DNA of 64,000 nucleotides, taken from the NCBI RefSeq assembly GCF_964340395.1, contig NC_135558.1, forward strand, positions 19,025,371-19,089,370. The letters run 5' to 3'. The notes below the pieces were generated by a model. That model had not been told where the DNA came from. It searched no databases and saw nothing but the letters and a program-made list of their open reading frames with translations. Source of the DNA: Glandiceps talaboti (lineage: Eukaryota; Hemichordata; Enteropneusta; Spengelidae). A program made the position numbers and the translations under genes. Within the stretch, counting starts at the first letter, position 1. Each line of letters begins with the position of its first letter. Of this stretch, positions 18,911 through 32,360 are shown one piece after another.

Positions 18911-19448
18911 CGGCGATCCATTAAGATTGAATTGAACTGGATTAGATTAAAACTTTATTTCACCAGAAAAATGAGAAAATAAAATAAAACAATTAAATAT
19001 ATACAATAGCTAATAAAATAGTACCACTGACAGTAAATGTTTATAATAAATGCAAGTAATGTTTGTGGTGAGAACCATGGATATAGTCCACTAGGGACTA
19101 TATCAGGGGGCGGAGGAAATCCCGTATAGTCTGTTAAGTAAAACATTACCCTCCCCAAATTCTCCATTTGTAAAAAGTGGCCCTCCCTTTTGTCCCATTT
19201 TGTAAAACATGACCTTCCCCATGACAATTGTATATACTGAAAATTGATCTGATCTGGTCACTTGTAAAAGATCCGTGATATCATTGTCACCACCACCACC
19301 ATCATCATCATCTATCTTCATCTTCAGTAGTGCCATTATCAGTGTCACTTTAATCTGACTCACTGTTACTACTTGTGTCAGTACTGTCCGTGTTCGCTAT
19401 GACATTAAAAACTCAATTATCATCATCGCCATCACCACCACCACCACC

Positions 19449-19516
<68 letters not shown>

Positions 19517-21028
19517 ATTTTAACAACAACATTCACGTATTCACAGTATAAATGATGAGGTGAGATGGTACACTCAACAAAAAATATTCACATTCACTAT
19601 TGCTATTTTGCTAGACAACATGTTTCGTGAAACGTATTTTCTTACAATATACATGTATGTAGTTTTATTTTCGTATTTTGGCATGTAAAGTACATAAATG
19701 TACTCGTAAAAATAAATGTTGAGTGCTCATCCCACTTTTAAAGTTTCCTTTGGTGATACTGAAACATACTCGATTACATATTCCTCCATCTGCCACTGTG
19801 TAACTCACTTTGTAACTCATTGCCTAAGTCACTGCGTAACTCACAGAATCAGACCTGTAGGGAGGTTAAATATTATGTAATCATTGACAGTACATTTTTA
19901 TTATTCGTTTTCTGAGCAGACGACTGGTATACCCCAGCAGATTTGCAAAATCCAGATATTCCTGATGTACCTCCTCTTCCATCATTTAATGCTACCTTAC
20001 TATTCAATATCGCAGGTGAGGAATTTACCAGTTAGTCCGGAACACAGGTCAACAATTGTTGTTAATATGCAAAATTGAAAAGGAACACGAATAAAATGGT
20101 TTATATGTAATACAAAGTACAAGGTGCCAGTCTTCGATTTTCAAACTTTTAACAGCAAACTCGTGGTGTCCATATCATATCATCAATACCAGAATTACTA
20201 CACACAATTTGAGACTGCTAGCTTTGTCAATGAGACATGTACATTTGACTACTACATGCCATTTCATGATTCTACATTGATTTACATTCCATTTTTAAGA
20301 ATGACACTTGCTTTTTGAGAATGGGAAATTGTACTGCTTAGTCACTACACGTCCTTTGACAATACAACAATCTGTTTGACGGTCATTTTCTATTTCACAA
20401 TTTAAAACTGCCATTTGAAAAATCGACATATGACTTTTACATGCTTGCCATTATCACACACGAAATTCAGTTAAGCGAAATTCAGTTAAGCGCTTACACA
20501 TTTTCTACCCGCAAGTATCAATCGTCAAGTTATTTTCCAGGTGACTTCTACAGGTAGTCCAAAGTAATTAATTGTGGCAAACAATGTCCATTATCACATT
20601 TGCTATATTATCGTATCGAGGCACGCCAAGTATTTCCACCTCCTGTTAAGCACAATTTGCAGGTTGCGGTCACAAATTGCATATAGTGCATATATTGGGT
20701 CGACACTCTGTAGACCACTTATCATACACTGTAAAGAAATTAGCTTTCAAATATCAATTTAAAGGATATCAAATTGTTTGTCAATACTTTGTACAATGCA
20801 ACTGCATAGGGTTGAAATACTAATTTAAAAGTAAAAACTCACAGAGGTTACTAGCATCTTGACAGCAAGAGGTAGGGGGGGGAGCTTTAGATTAGAATAT
20901 ATAAACCTCATGGGGGAGGGGTACTAGGGGTCTCCCCCTAGAAGCTCTGAATGTTTGTACTCGTAAAGCTAAATTGTTTATGCTACTCAGAGCATTTAAG
21001 GTAATAACCCCCAAGCTTTACAAGACAG

Positions 21029-21077
<49 letters not shown>

Positions 21078-21587
21078 TATTCTTTATACATAGGGTTGAA
21101 ATATGTTTGTTAAAAAGTTAAACGAAATCATTAGGGTAAAGGTTAGCATATCTGATGGTTGTGTATCATTGCCAGGCGGAGATTTGGAGAGTTTCTTACT
21201 TTCAGAGTATTGTAAGGTAATTTTTAGACTATCTTGGCAATAATGTCACATCGTGAAAAGACAGTATCATATAAAATTAGTAATTAATCTTTATACATAC
21301 GCTTGAAATATTTAAGAAAATTTTAATACCATTATAACAGTAAAATGTTAGTGCACTTGATTAATGGTTTACTGCATGAGTGACATCTGGGGTAAGGGAG
21401 TGCTAGGACCCGGGGTCTTCCGATGTTTTGGCTTTATTAAGACAACTTCTAGGTTGCCCTTTAGGCTTCGCAAATTAAATTCTGTGTTTGACATCACACT
21501 GAGATGGGAGGGTAGGCGGTTTATAAAACAAATTTATTATATATTCCAAAATATGCAAATTAAGACAAAAATGAAAAGTTGAGTGAT
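18911..21587. other. intergenic with trinucleotide repeats
   Basis: Holds (CAC)n(ATC)n at about 19430-19515 and (CAT)n(CAG)n at about 21029-21076, a short direct duplication of CGAAATTCAGTTAAG near 20461-20490, and CT-rich dispersed sequence at 19130-19225. No gene recognised. Confidence 0.5.
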
Positions 21588-21662
21588 TAACAATGTCTTA
21601 CCTGCGCACCTATATTCACGAAATGCTATTAAATCTAACAAAATGACATAATTGCACTAATC
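21588..21662. repeat. dispersed repeat D1, copy 1
   Basis: About 75 bp, nearly identical to 28143-28221 (ACAATGTCTTACCTGCGCAC near its start). The second copy abuts the broken end of a recombinase pseudogene. Confidence 0.7.
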
Positions 21663-22279
21663 TAAGACCGAATCTCTCTATTTGTTATATTGGGCAATCG
21701 AGTAGAGTCACATAATCAAAAAGTGCTAATTTATGTGGCACTGAACTAGTAAACATATAGTCCCCTTGTTAGGTGAAACCTAACAATTTACTCACAGTCA
21801 CAATCACTAAATATTGACTGCACACACTGCACTACATGTATAGTTCCTGAATTAAGTTAAATTAAGTGTTAAGACTAATTATAACTGGAAAATGAAGTTA
21901 TACACAAAACAAAAGAACAATTTTATGCATAATGCAAAAGAACATTTTATTAACCTGTCAGGCCAGCCTTGTCTTTATGAAAACTACACCAGGCGTCAAA
22001 ATTAATTGTTTTAACCCACCTGTCTATTGGACAGGCAACTTTGAAAATTACGTGCCCAACCAAAATTTCTACCTGCCCATTTTTTTGTGCAGTGATTACT
22101 ATTCAAGTAACTCATAACAGCCACACTGTTCGTATGGCCAAACATGTGATTAGTATTAATAATGAAACGACATGTACCACATCGAGTACGATCGCATGGA
22201 AATAAACAAGCATTAACTTATAATCCATGTTGTTCTTTATGGACCACCATATCTCTAAAATTGGTATCACGACGCCAAC

Positions 22280-22495
22280 ATACATATACATACATACGTA
22301 CGTACGTACAAGCAAACACACACATAAATACAAAACATACATACACGTACGTACATACATACATACATACATACATACATACATACATACATACATACAT
22401 GCATGCATGCATGCATGCATGCATGCATACATACATACATACATACATACATACATGCATGCATGCATGCAGGCAGGCAGGCAGGCAGGTAGGCG
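22280..22495. repeat. (ACAT)n/(GCAT)n/(GGCA)n compound microsatellite
   Basis: Tetranucleotide array changing by single substitutions from ACAT to GCAT to GGCA. It is open on both strands, producing spurious frames. Confidence 0.9.
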
Positions 22496-22499
22496 CGCA

Positions 22500-23834
22500 G
22501 AGTCCATTATATATGTAATGGTAGAAATACCCAAACAGAAATGAAAAATTTAAGTAATTAAATTACAATTCAAAGAGAACTATCTACAATGGAAATATAA
22601 AATTTATATTAAACAGAAAATAAGCAGGCTTTATGTACTACTATAATCAAAGTACAATTTACCTTAGCTTAGTCGAGAGGCAAAGTTCGTTCAGCATTCT
22701 TGGCTTTGACTGAGGCACACAATCAGACTTCAAGCGTGAATTAAACTTGAGGAATTTGAGCTACTGAAATTCAAAACTACGCAGTCCAATAACGGGGTCT
22801 ACACAATTCGATGTCAGCCACAGGTCGCCATGGCAATGAAACTTATGCCAACGTGGCAACCTAGGAGCAATCAAGATTATCCGGCATTTAATACAGTAGG
22901 AGCAGTGGTTGGCGAGGTTGGAATTATCAAGTGGGTACTTACTGATGATAAGTATTCTACATCAATAGTACATTGTAACAGCAAATAGGAAAGAAAATTG
23001 GAATTAAATCTATTAAAGAAATAATTTACATATCATTCGGGAAACATTAACCAAATGCAGGTACCAAAATAGATCAAAATGGATCCATAGTGTCTGGACC
23101 AAACAAACAATTTGATTTATATTCAAATGTAATTAATTCTGTCACGACATTCTTTAAACAACACTATACTACATGAATATATTTTTTAGGAAATTGAACT
23201 GCATATACGCGTGACAAAAGATAAAAACACTTTGCAAAATTAATAATTTCACTCTCATCAAACGATTAAACCATCATGATGACAATTAGCGGTATGACGT
23301 TTTCGTTATGGTTATCACTAATGTACTTTGTAATGTACTGGTACTATTTGTAATGTACTGGTACCTTCCCCCTGTAATTGCTGAAAGCTTCCAAAGTAAG
23401 TCTTTATCGTGTAGGTTTCTGCTTGGCCGTTTATTCATGAGTTTCTAAAAACTTTATTCATTTCAAATTGAAAGAATCGTGAGACTATAAACCCCGTGTT
23501 AATCAACTTTTTTAGGAAATGGTTCTAAAACGTGTGGATGGAAAACCACACATTTTCATTATGAATTAACGTCATTGTTTGAAATTGCCAACATCAGCGT
23601 TTCTGATATCGTGTAGGAAATCAAAGGAAATGGTTATAAAAATAAGGATATTTAGCGACATATTTCATCATGAACTGGGTTTCCGTAGAAAAAAAAACAC
23701 ATTGTCATTTCCTATAGATTTTTAAACACATGTATAATGGTATAATGAATTCACTTTGATCAGACGTATGCATGTGGATATAATATATAAGTTGTGCATA
23801 CATGTATGGGTATGTGTGTGTGCCTATATATATA
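22500..23834. other. intergenic, nothing recognised
   Basis: No repeat family, RNA gene or exon found on either strand. Confidence 0.35.
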
Positions 23835-23939
<105 letters not shown>

Positions 23940-24833
23940 GACCAAGATTTTGATAGAATATAATGTATACTCTGTTTCATCAGTGACCTGTAATTCTTTG
24001 TAATGCATATCACACTGTCACCTTTTGTGGGACGCCCTCACGAGGCAGAGAGGTGACATCAATCGACCTCTTTTGCAACTGTCTGACAATAGGTTAGTAA
24101 TTTCCTGTTGCTGTTTACAATCGCTCATAAAAGTGTGTTATCTTTGACATCCACGTCTATTACCGAGATGGAATGAATATATAGTATCTCTAGAACTCTC
24201 AATTGTAATATTTATGAAGGACGTTCAGGATTTCGTGAGTTTTGAGCATTTATTTCGAGTCGATGGATTTGCTATGGAAAGTCACATGTTGCATTGCATA
24301 CGATGTCCGAACTGTTGGTTATTGTTGTGATAAACTTTTTGAAACTTTATCAGCTGTAAGTCTTGTACACCTTGATACGCAATAACTAAAGTAATGATCC
24401 TCTGCTTACTCAGAATTTCTGTAAACAGCGTAACATGTCTGAAACCCATTTATTTTGATAGTGTAACCATAATTATTGCAAAATGTGTCACAATGTAGTT
24501 TTGTTTTGAATGATATGCGCATTACAACAGATATTATAATTTTCATTGGTATAAGATAGATATTTTGAAACAGTTATTTTGTCTGCTTGTATAAATAAGT
24601 ATTGTAATTCTTCTTTTGCAATATGGCTGTCTGACAATAGCAGTCTGACAATAGGTATTGCCATGGACAGATGGAGCCGCTGACTGATAGCAATAAAGAC
24701 ATTACAGTTATAGTGTGAACCATGTCTGCACTGTGTCAGTGCATGATTTGTTCCCCTGGAGGGTTTGGGCTAACAATACACAACGCAATCCAAGTTAACA
24801 TCAACGATCACAACCGAACCGATGCCAGGGGTC

Positions 24834-25032
<199 letters not shown>

Positions 25033-25259
25033 ATTGATGTATGTACGTTCTGCTATTCTTGTGCATGCATGCATCTTTCAAACATGTTAACATGTGTAAG
25101 TAATTAATTATAATAATTTTATGTGTTTTGATATCTTACATGGATTACAAGAAGAAGGAGAAGGAAGAGGAGGAAGAAAAGTGAAAAGAAAAAGAGAGTT
25201 ATGAATACAATTGACAGTATATGGTAAGTTGTTCATACATGTATAGGTATGGGTATGTG

Positions 25260-25286
25260 TGTGTATGTATGTATGTATGTTTGTAT

Positions 25287-25325
<39 letters not shown>

Positions 25326-25500
25326 TTTTATTTATGTATGTATGTATGTATGTATGTATGTATGTATGTATGTATGTATGTATGTATGAAAGGATGTATG
25401 TATGTTTGGATGTATGTATGTATGTATGTATGTATGTATGTATGTATGTGTGTGTGTGTATGTATGTATGTATGTATGTATGTATGTATGAATAAATGTA
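25260..25500. repeat. (TATG)n/(TTTA)n microsatellite
   Basis: TATG, then TTTA, then a long TATG array. The sequence after it (GCATCTTTCATACATATGAACATG) resembles that after 25032, so the two loci may descend from one duplicated repeat and flank. Confidence 0.9.
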
Positions 25501-25600
25501 TGTATTGATGTATGTACGTTCCCTTATGCATCTTTCATACATATGAACATGTGTAAGTAATTGATTATAATGATTCTATGTGTTTGATATCTTTAATACA

Positions 25601-25661
25601 GGGATTACACTATGAAACAAGTGGAGCACTTAGTGGAATTACCAGTTTGTCTGAAACAGCA
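25601..25661 (+). pseudogene. possible small exon 5' of the Myb-like exon
   Basis: Bounded by TTTAATACAG and the donor GTAAGTATAG. One frame reads GLHYETSGALSGITSLSETA, phase 0, which would join in frame to the intact Myb-like exon copy at 28855. A second frame joins to the frameshifted copy at 25781. Assignment is inference from splice sites only. Confidence 0.35.
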
Positions 25662-25780
25662 GTAAGTATAGAATACATTGTCCACATTCAAAATTAAAGT
25701 TGCATGAAGTAATGTAAATATGACAGTAGAAAAAACATTCTTCACTTAACAAATTTTACATTGATGTTTTTCACGTTCAG

Positions 25781-26017
25781 ACAGAAAACTTCTGCACATG
25801 GGAGACGGTCGTTTTCGACGCTGCAAGCACATGTGCTGAACACTGTTTTCAAAACTAACATCAAGAAAGGAACAATCACCATGAGAGAAGTAAAGCAGAA
25901 AAGTGCAACAAAACATTTCCAAGCTCACATGACCGCTTTAACTGATAAAACAAATTTATGACAGAGTGACAGCATTTATAAAGGCTCAAAAAAATGTATA
26001 ACAGAAGTTAAGTGCAG
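25781..26017 (+). pseudogene. Myb/SANT-like C-terminal exon of the recombinase gene family, copy 1
   Basis: Acceptor TTCACGTTCAG at its start, donor GCAG/GTAG at its end. Encodes GRRSFSTLQAHVLNTVFKTN followed by a basic helix-rich segment. From memory of similar invertebrate transposon-like proteins, a segment of this type follows the tyrosine-recombinase domain and looks Myb/SANT-like. Relative to the copy at 28855 it has one extra A near the start and small indels near the end. Confidence 0.55.
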
Positions 26018-26212
26018 GTAGTTATATACTTGTATAGCAGAAGTTAAGTGCAAGTAGTTACTTGTATAGAAGGAGTTAACTGCAAGTAGTTACTTGTATA
26101 GAAGGAGTTAAGTGCAGCTAGTTACTTGTATAGAAGAAGTTAAGTGCAGGTTGTTACTTGTATAGCAGAAGTTAAATGCAGGTAATTACTTGTATAGAAG
26201 GAGTTACCTCAT
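26018..26212. repeat. 32-bp minisatellite generated from an exon-intron boundary, copy 1
   Basis: Six imperfect units of GTAGTTACTTGTATAGAAGG plus AGTTAAGTGCAG. The first unit is the end of the preceding exon plus its splice donor, so every unit carries a donor-like GCAG/GTAGTT. Confidence 0.75.
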
Positions 26213-26550
26213 GACCCATGTTAATGCTATATATTCCAATTTTAACCCCCAGAACCCTCGAACTTGTAAAATACATATTACACATTTAAATTTGTGGAAA
26301 TACATAATGGCTTCTACATTTTTTTTCAGATAACTAATGGTAGATGCGTTAAGGTAGAAACAGTTGTTTCCAAATCCCTCAAATATTCTTCTGTCTCTGA
26401 AAGGGTGCCAGTTAAAGTTTACCTCTATTTATCAAAGGTATTGTTTTCCTCTATTTTTCAAAGGTAATAATTTAATTTGAATAAATTTGGATTACTTTGG
26501 GTCTTTTTTTTCTATTCCATTGCATCGCATTCTGTGTGTTATCTCTAAAA

Positions 26551-28142
26551 ATGGATTCTCAGAGTGACGAGTACCATCATAGTAGTTCTGAGAGTGAAAG
26601 GGAAGGTGAAGGTAATAATCAAATAACCGTATCTAATTTCTATGCGAAATAAGATACACCGAAAGGTAAAAAGGCAAGCAGTAAAAAAAATGTATCATGC
26701 CTAATTGTAAGACAACAATTACACACATGTGTCGTCATCTAAAACAGGCCTATGGCATGAACAACACAGATGCGCTGAAGAAAGTTGCTAAAGATTCATC
26801 GTCAAAAAGACAAAAGAAATATGGAAATATTGGCAGACCATTCAAGCAATGCCCTGTAGATGGCTGTTTAAAGACTGTAAAGAGGATGGACCAACACCTG
26901 GTGCACTTCCACCATCTTAAAAAGGGTACAGAAGTGTATTATTATATGCTGAATAAAACCAAGATATGTGCCATGAAAAAGGGACTGGAATAGAGAAGAT
27001 CAACGTATAACGAAAGAACCAGCAGTGTAGCATCTGGTGGTGCACTATCTGAAGATTCGTGCATTGTTAATAGTACCCCTTCCGCCAGTACATCTGTACA
27101 AGGTGTGTGAGGATAATCATTCAGATAGCGTACCACCAGAGACAGCCACTGCTGGTACACACTGTAGTATGTCAAAATCTCAAATAATATCCTTTTTTCA
27201 TAAAGATCTACTAGGCCTGTGGAGGGGGGGGGGGAGAAACAAGAAGGTCGCCGACCAGCATAGGCACCAACTGGAGTGTATTGTTGACAGGATTAATGGT
27301 GAAATATCATCGTTGAATAATGATCAAATGATGGAAGCGTATTTTCGGTCTCTCTTAGACAAGGGTTACCAGGCTTCAACGGTAAAATCTTATATTTGTT
27401 TTGCTCGGTTATTTTTTGAATTTGCTTTATCTAGAAAAATCCAAGTAATCGAAGATCCAAATAGGATCAAAGTCGTCATGCTGAAATTTGGATCTTCCCT
27501 TAACAAACATGTGAGAGAGCGGACTGCGGCCTTTGAAGTGGAGGAATATGAAACCATTATCACTCCTGAAGAAATATCAAAATTCGAAAAATCTGACCCG
27601 AAAACAAAAGCATATCAAATCGTTGCAAGTGCAGACCTTAGTAAGAAGAACATATCCCTTGAAGAAGCCGTTCATGTTAGAGATCATCTCTTAACACAGT
27701 TAACATTGGACAACGCACAAAGATCTGGTGCTATCCGTAACATAACAATAGGTGCATTCCAAAAGAGTATATCCATTGATGACAAGAAAGTTGCGCTTGT
27801 ACAGCACCACAAGACGTCACATACAAATGGCGCTGCCAGGAAGATTTTTGAAGCCAATATGGCCGGTTTGACATGGATTTACATCTAACATATAATGCCT
27901 GCTATCTGAATGGACACCGATGCAAGTAGACCACTATTCCAGATCGTGGGTTGTAACGAGTTAGATTCTTCACAGTTTTCAAGAATACTTTCAAAAATCT
28001 GGGCAAACAGTGCTGTATCTGAAAATAAATTGACAGCCACTCGTCAACATAAATCCACTGTGTACATGACAATGGAGAATGATCCCGAGATTGCCCCCGC
28101 TTCTGCTCGTCATCGGCACATACTGCAAAAACCCAACAGAAA
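26551..28142 (+). pseudogene. zinc-finger tyrosine-recombinase gene, array copy 1
   Basis: ATG at 26551 begins an acidic leader (MDSQSDEYHHSSSESE). Two zinc fingers follow at about 26692-26920 with spacing C-x4-C-x9-H-x4-H (CIMPNC...H; CPVDGC...HLVHFH); the last ligand of finger 1 is Tyr here. The recombinase part (27037-27888, 283 residues open) has an N-terminal helical core-binding region (SLLDKGYQASTVKSYICFAR), the box I Arg in NAQRSGAIRNITIG, the Lys in HHKTS, then after two stops LTATRQHKS, a candidate box II. No catalytic Tyr: the sequence runs into repeat D1 at about 28143. Stops lie at the end of the leader, after the fingers and at 27886. Family: tyrosine recombinases of Crypton-like transposons or genes derived from them. 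Confidence 0.75.
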
Positions 28143-28221
28143 AATTACAACAATGTCTTACCTGCGCACCTATATTCATTAAATGCTATTAAATCTAACA
28201 CAATGAAATAATTGCACTAAT
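28143..28221. repeat. dispersed repeat D1, copy 2
   Basis: Matches 21588-21662. It replaces the expected C-terminal end of the recombinase domain of array copy 1. Confidence 0.7.
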
Positions 28222-28854
28222 AGACAATTGGAGGGTTTCTGAATCACGTAATATTTAGAACGCATACGTCATCACATTGCGTCAAGTTCGGACAAACTCG
28301 GACAAAGTCAGCCATCTTGTTTTAGCGGCTCCTCCTTCTAATACATATTCTAATATGGCCCAGAACTTTACAAACTTCCAGAGGGCTTACATGTATCGCA
28401 ACTCACACAGCACTTGGTGCATTGGAATACTACAGGCTACAGGAAAAGGGAATTCATAGATTTAGCTGGTAAAGTTCAAGATTGACATTCCTGTCGATCC
28501 AGATCTCCCACGGTGAGTTTAGTCGACTAGTCTAGTCTGTTCAATCTTCTAAGAATGACAGTTACATCATAATATTTATTTCCCCGAGTACTGTAACACA
28601 GTCGCTTGTGATCTGAATATTATATTCAGAAATAATCCTATTAGAAAACATCCGCGTCAGTATTAGAAATATTAGAACGTATCGTCGCCGGTACGTACGC
28701 GCAGTACAATGCATATACCGTGTACACGAAACAGCGACCCGTACGCGGTGACGCATGTGACAATAACTCTGTGAATTATGCGAATGTTTTACACTTGGTT
28801 GAAAAAAAACATTCTTTACATAACAAATTTTACATTGATGTTTTTCACTTTCAG

Positions 28855-29090
28855 ACAGAAACTTCTGCACATGGGAGACGGTCGTTTTCGACGCTGCAAG
28901 CAGATGTGCTGAAAACAGTTTTCAAAACTAACATCAAGAAAGGAACAATCACCATGAGAGAAGTAAAGCAGAAAAGTGCAACAAAACATTTCCAAGCTCA
29001 CATGGCCGCTTTAACTGATAAACAAATTTATGACAGAGTGAGAGCTTTTATGAAGGCTCAAAAAAAATGTATAGCAGAAGATAAGTGCAG
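28855..29090 (+). pseudogene. Myb/SANT-like C-terminal exon, copy 2 (open)
   Basis: TTCACTTTCAG acceptor, GCAG/GTAG donor. Open in phase 0, reading TETSAHGRRSFSTLQADVLK and ending RVRAFMKAQKKCIAEDKC. It is about 3.07 kb from copy 1, and similarity begins at about 28799/25729, so exon and downstream flank were duplicated as a block. The exon is intact, but the gene around it is not. Confidence 0.55.
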
Positions 29091-29215
29091 GTAGTTATAT
29101 ACTTGTATAGCAGAAGTTAAGTGCAGGTAGTTACTTGTATAGAAGGAGTTAAGTGCAGCTAGTTACTTGTATAGAAGAAGTTAAGTGCAGGTAATTACTT
29201 GTATAGAAGGAGTTA
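29087..29215. repeat. 32-bp exon-boundary minisatellite, copy 2
   Basis: Four units of the same repeat as 26018-26212, again beginning with the exon's own 3' end and donor. Confidence 0.7.
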
Positions 29216-29338
29216 CCTCATGACCCATGTAAATGCTATATATTCAAATTTTAACCTCCAGAACCCTTGAACTTGTAAAATACATATTAAACATTTAAAT
29301 TTGTGGAAATAGATAATGGCTTCTACGTTTTTTTTTCA

Positions 29339-29540
<202 letters not shown>

Positions 29541-29657
29541 GTTGTTTTCCTCTATTTTTCAAAGGTAATAAATTAATTTGAATAAATTTGGATTACTTTG
29601 GGTCTTTTTTTTCTTTTCTATTCAATTGCATCGCATTCTGTATGTTATCTCTAAAAA

Positions 29658-30972
29658 ATGGATTCCCAGAGTGACGAGTACCATCCTAGTAGTTCTGAGG
29701 TTGAAAGGGAAGGTGAAGGTTATAATCAAATAACCGTATCTAATTTCTACGCGAAAAAGGATACACCGAAAGGTAAAAAGGCAATCAGTAAAAAAATGTA
29801 TCATGCCTAACTGTAAGGCAACAATTACACACATGTGTCGCCATCTAAAACAGGCCCATGGCATAAACAATACAGATGCGCTGAAGAAAGTTACTAAAGA
29901 TTCCTCGTCAAAAAGACAAAAGAAATATGGAAATATTGGCAGACCATTTAAACAATGTCCTGTAGATGGCTGTTTAAAGAGTCTAAAAAGAATGGACCAA
30001 CACCTCGTGCCACCATCTTAAAAAGGGTACAGAAGTGTATCATTATATGCTGAACAAATCCAAGATAGGTGCCATCAAAAAGGGATTGGAAAAGAGAAGA
30101 TCAACGTATAACGAAATAATCAGCAGTGTAGCATCTGGTGGTGCACTATCAGAAGATTCGTGCATTGTTAATAGTACCCCTTCCGCCAGTACATCTGTAC
30201 AAGGCGTGTGAGGATAATCATTCAGATAGTGTACCACCAGAGACAGCCACTGCTGGTACACACTGTAGTATGTCAAAATCTCAAATAATATCCCTTTTTT
30301 CATAAAGATCTACTAGGCCTGTAAGGGGGGGGGGGCAAAAACAAGAAGGCCGCCGACCAACATAGGCACCAAATAGAGTGTATTGTTGACGGGATTAATG
30401 GTGAAATATCATCGTTGAATAACGATCAAATGATGGAAGCTGAAATTTGGATATTCCCTTAACAAACAGGTGAGAGAGCGGGCTGCAGCCTTTGAAGTGG
30501 AGGAACATGCAACCATGATCAATCCTGAAGAAATATCAACATTCGAAAAATCTGACCTGAAAACAAAAGCATATCAAATCGTTGAAGTGCAGACCTTAGT
30601 AAGAAGAATATATCCCTTGAAGAAGCCGTTCATGTTAGAGATTATATCTTAACACAGTTAATATTGGACAACGCACAAAGATCTGGTGCTATCCGTAACA
30701 TAACAATAGGTGCATTCCGAAAGAGTATATTCATTGATGACAAGAAAGTTGCGCTTGTACAGCACCACAAGACGTCACATACAGGTGGCGCTGCCAGGAT
30801 TGTTTTTTGAAGCCAAATGGCCGGTTTGACACAGATTTACATCAAACATATAATGCCTGCTATCGGCATGGACACCGATGCAAGTAGTCCACTATTCCAA
30901 ACCGTGGCTGGTAACGAGTTAGATTCTTCACAGTTTTCAAGAATACTTTCAAAAATCTGGACAAGCAGTGGT
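29658..30972 (+). pseudogene. zinc-finger tyrosine-recombinase gene, array copy 2
   Basis: Same order as copy 1. Here finger 1 keeps its fourth ligand (C-x4-C-x9-H-x4-H, ending HLKQAH) and the leader continues through FYAKKDTPKGKK without the stop seen in the other copies. About 150 bases of the core-binding region are deleted at about 30440 (GATGGAAGC joined directly to TGAAATTTGG). Frameshifts elsewhere. It ends at the array junction GTATCTAA. Confidence 0.75.
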
Positions 30973-32360
30973 GTATCTAATTTCTACGCGAAATAAGAAA
31001 CACCGAAAGGTAAAAAGGCAAGCAGTAAAAAAAATGTATCATGCCTAATTGTGAGGCAATAATTACACACTTGTCACCATCTAAAATAGGCCTATGGCAT
31101 GAACAATACAGATGCGTTGAAGGAAGATGGTAAAGATTCCTCGTCAAAAAGACAAAAGAAATATGGAAATATTGGCAGACCATTCAAGCAATGCCCTGTA
31201 GTTGGCTGTTTAAAGAGTGTAAAGAGGATGGACCAACACCTGGTGCACTTCCACCATCTTAAAAAGGGTACGGAAGTTAATTTTTATATGCTGAATAAAT
31301 CCAAGATAGGTGCCATCAAAAAGGGATCGGAATAGAGAAGATCAACATATAACGAAAGAATCATCAGTGTAGCATCTGGTGGTGCACTATCAGAAGATTC
31401 GTGCATTGTTAAAAGTACCCCTTCCGTCAGTACGTCTGTACAAGGCGTGTGAGGACAATCATTCAGATAGTGTACCACCAGAGACAGCCATTGCTGGTAC
31501 ACACTATAGTATGTCAAAATCTCAAATAATATCCTTTTTTCATAAAGATCTAGTAGGCCTGTGGGGTGGGGGGGGGGGGGCAAAAACAAGAAGGCCGCCG
31601 ACCAGCATAGGCACCAACTGGAGTGTATTGTTGACGAGATTAATGGTGAAATATCATCGTTGAATAATGATCAAATGATGGAAGCGTATTTTCGGTCTCT
31701 CTTAGACAAGGGTTACCAGGCTTCAACGGTAAAATGTGTTCTGCTCGTTTATTTTTTGAATTTGCTTTATCTAGAAAAATCCAAGTAAACGAAGATCCAA
31801 ATAGGATCAAAGTCATCATGCTGAAATTTAGATATTCCCTTAACAAACAGGTGAGACAGCGGGCTGCAGCCTTTGAAATGGAGGAATATAAAACCATGAT
31901 CAATCCTGAAGAAATATCAACATTCGAAAAATCTGACCTGAAAACAAAAGCATATCAAATCGTTGCAAGTGCAGACCTTAGTAAGAAGAATATATCCCTT
32001 GAAGAAGCCGTTCATGTTAGAGATTATATCTTAACACAGTTAATATTGGACAACGCACAAAGATCTGGTGCTATCCGTAACATAACAATAGGTGCATTCC
32101 GAAAGAGTATATTCATTGATGACAAGAAAGTTGCGCTTGTACAGCACCACAAGACGTCATATACATGTACAGGTGGCGCTGCCAGGATTGTATTTGAAGC
32201 CAAAATGGCCGGTTTGACACGGATTTACATCAAACATATAATGCCTGCTATCGGCATGGACACCGATGCAAGTAGTCCACTATTCCAGACCGTGGCTGGT
32301 AACGAGTTAGATTCTTCACAGTTTTCTAGAATACTTTCAAAAATCTGGGCAAGCAGTGGT
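30973..32360 (+). pseudogene. zinc-finger tyrosine-recombinase gene, array copy 3
   Basis: Begins inside the leader (NFYAK then stop) fused to the truncated 3' end of copy 2. Fingers at about 31040-31260. The recombinase frame 31734-32384 (216 residues) is the longest uninterrupted catalytic part in the array, covering NAQRSGAIRNITIGAFRKS, QHHKTS, GGAARIVFEAKMAGLTRIYI and SQFSRILSKIWASSG. It then runs into the leader of copy 4 and stops. Confidence 0.75.
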
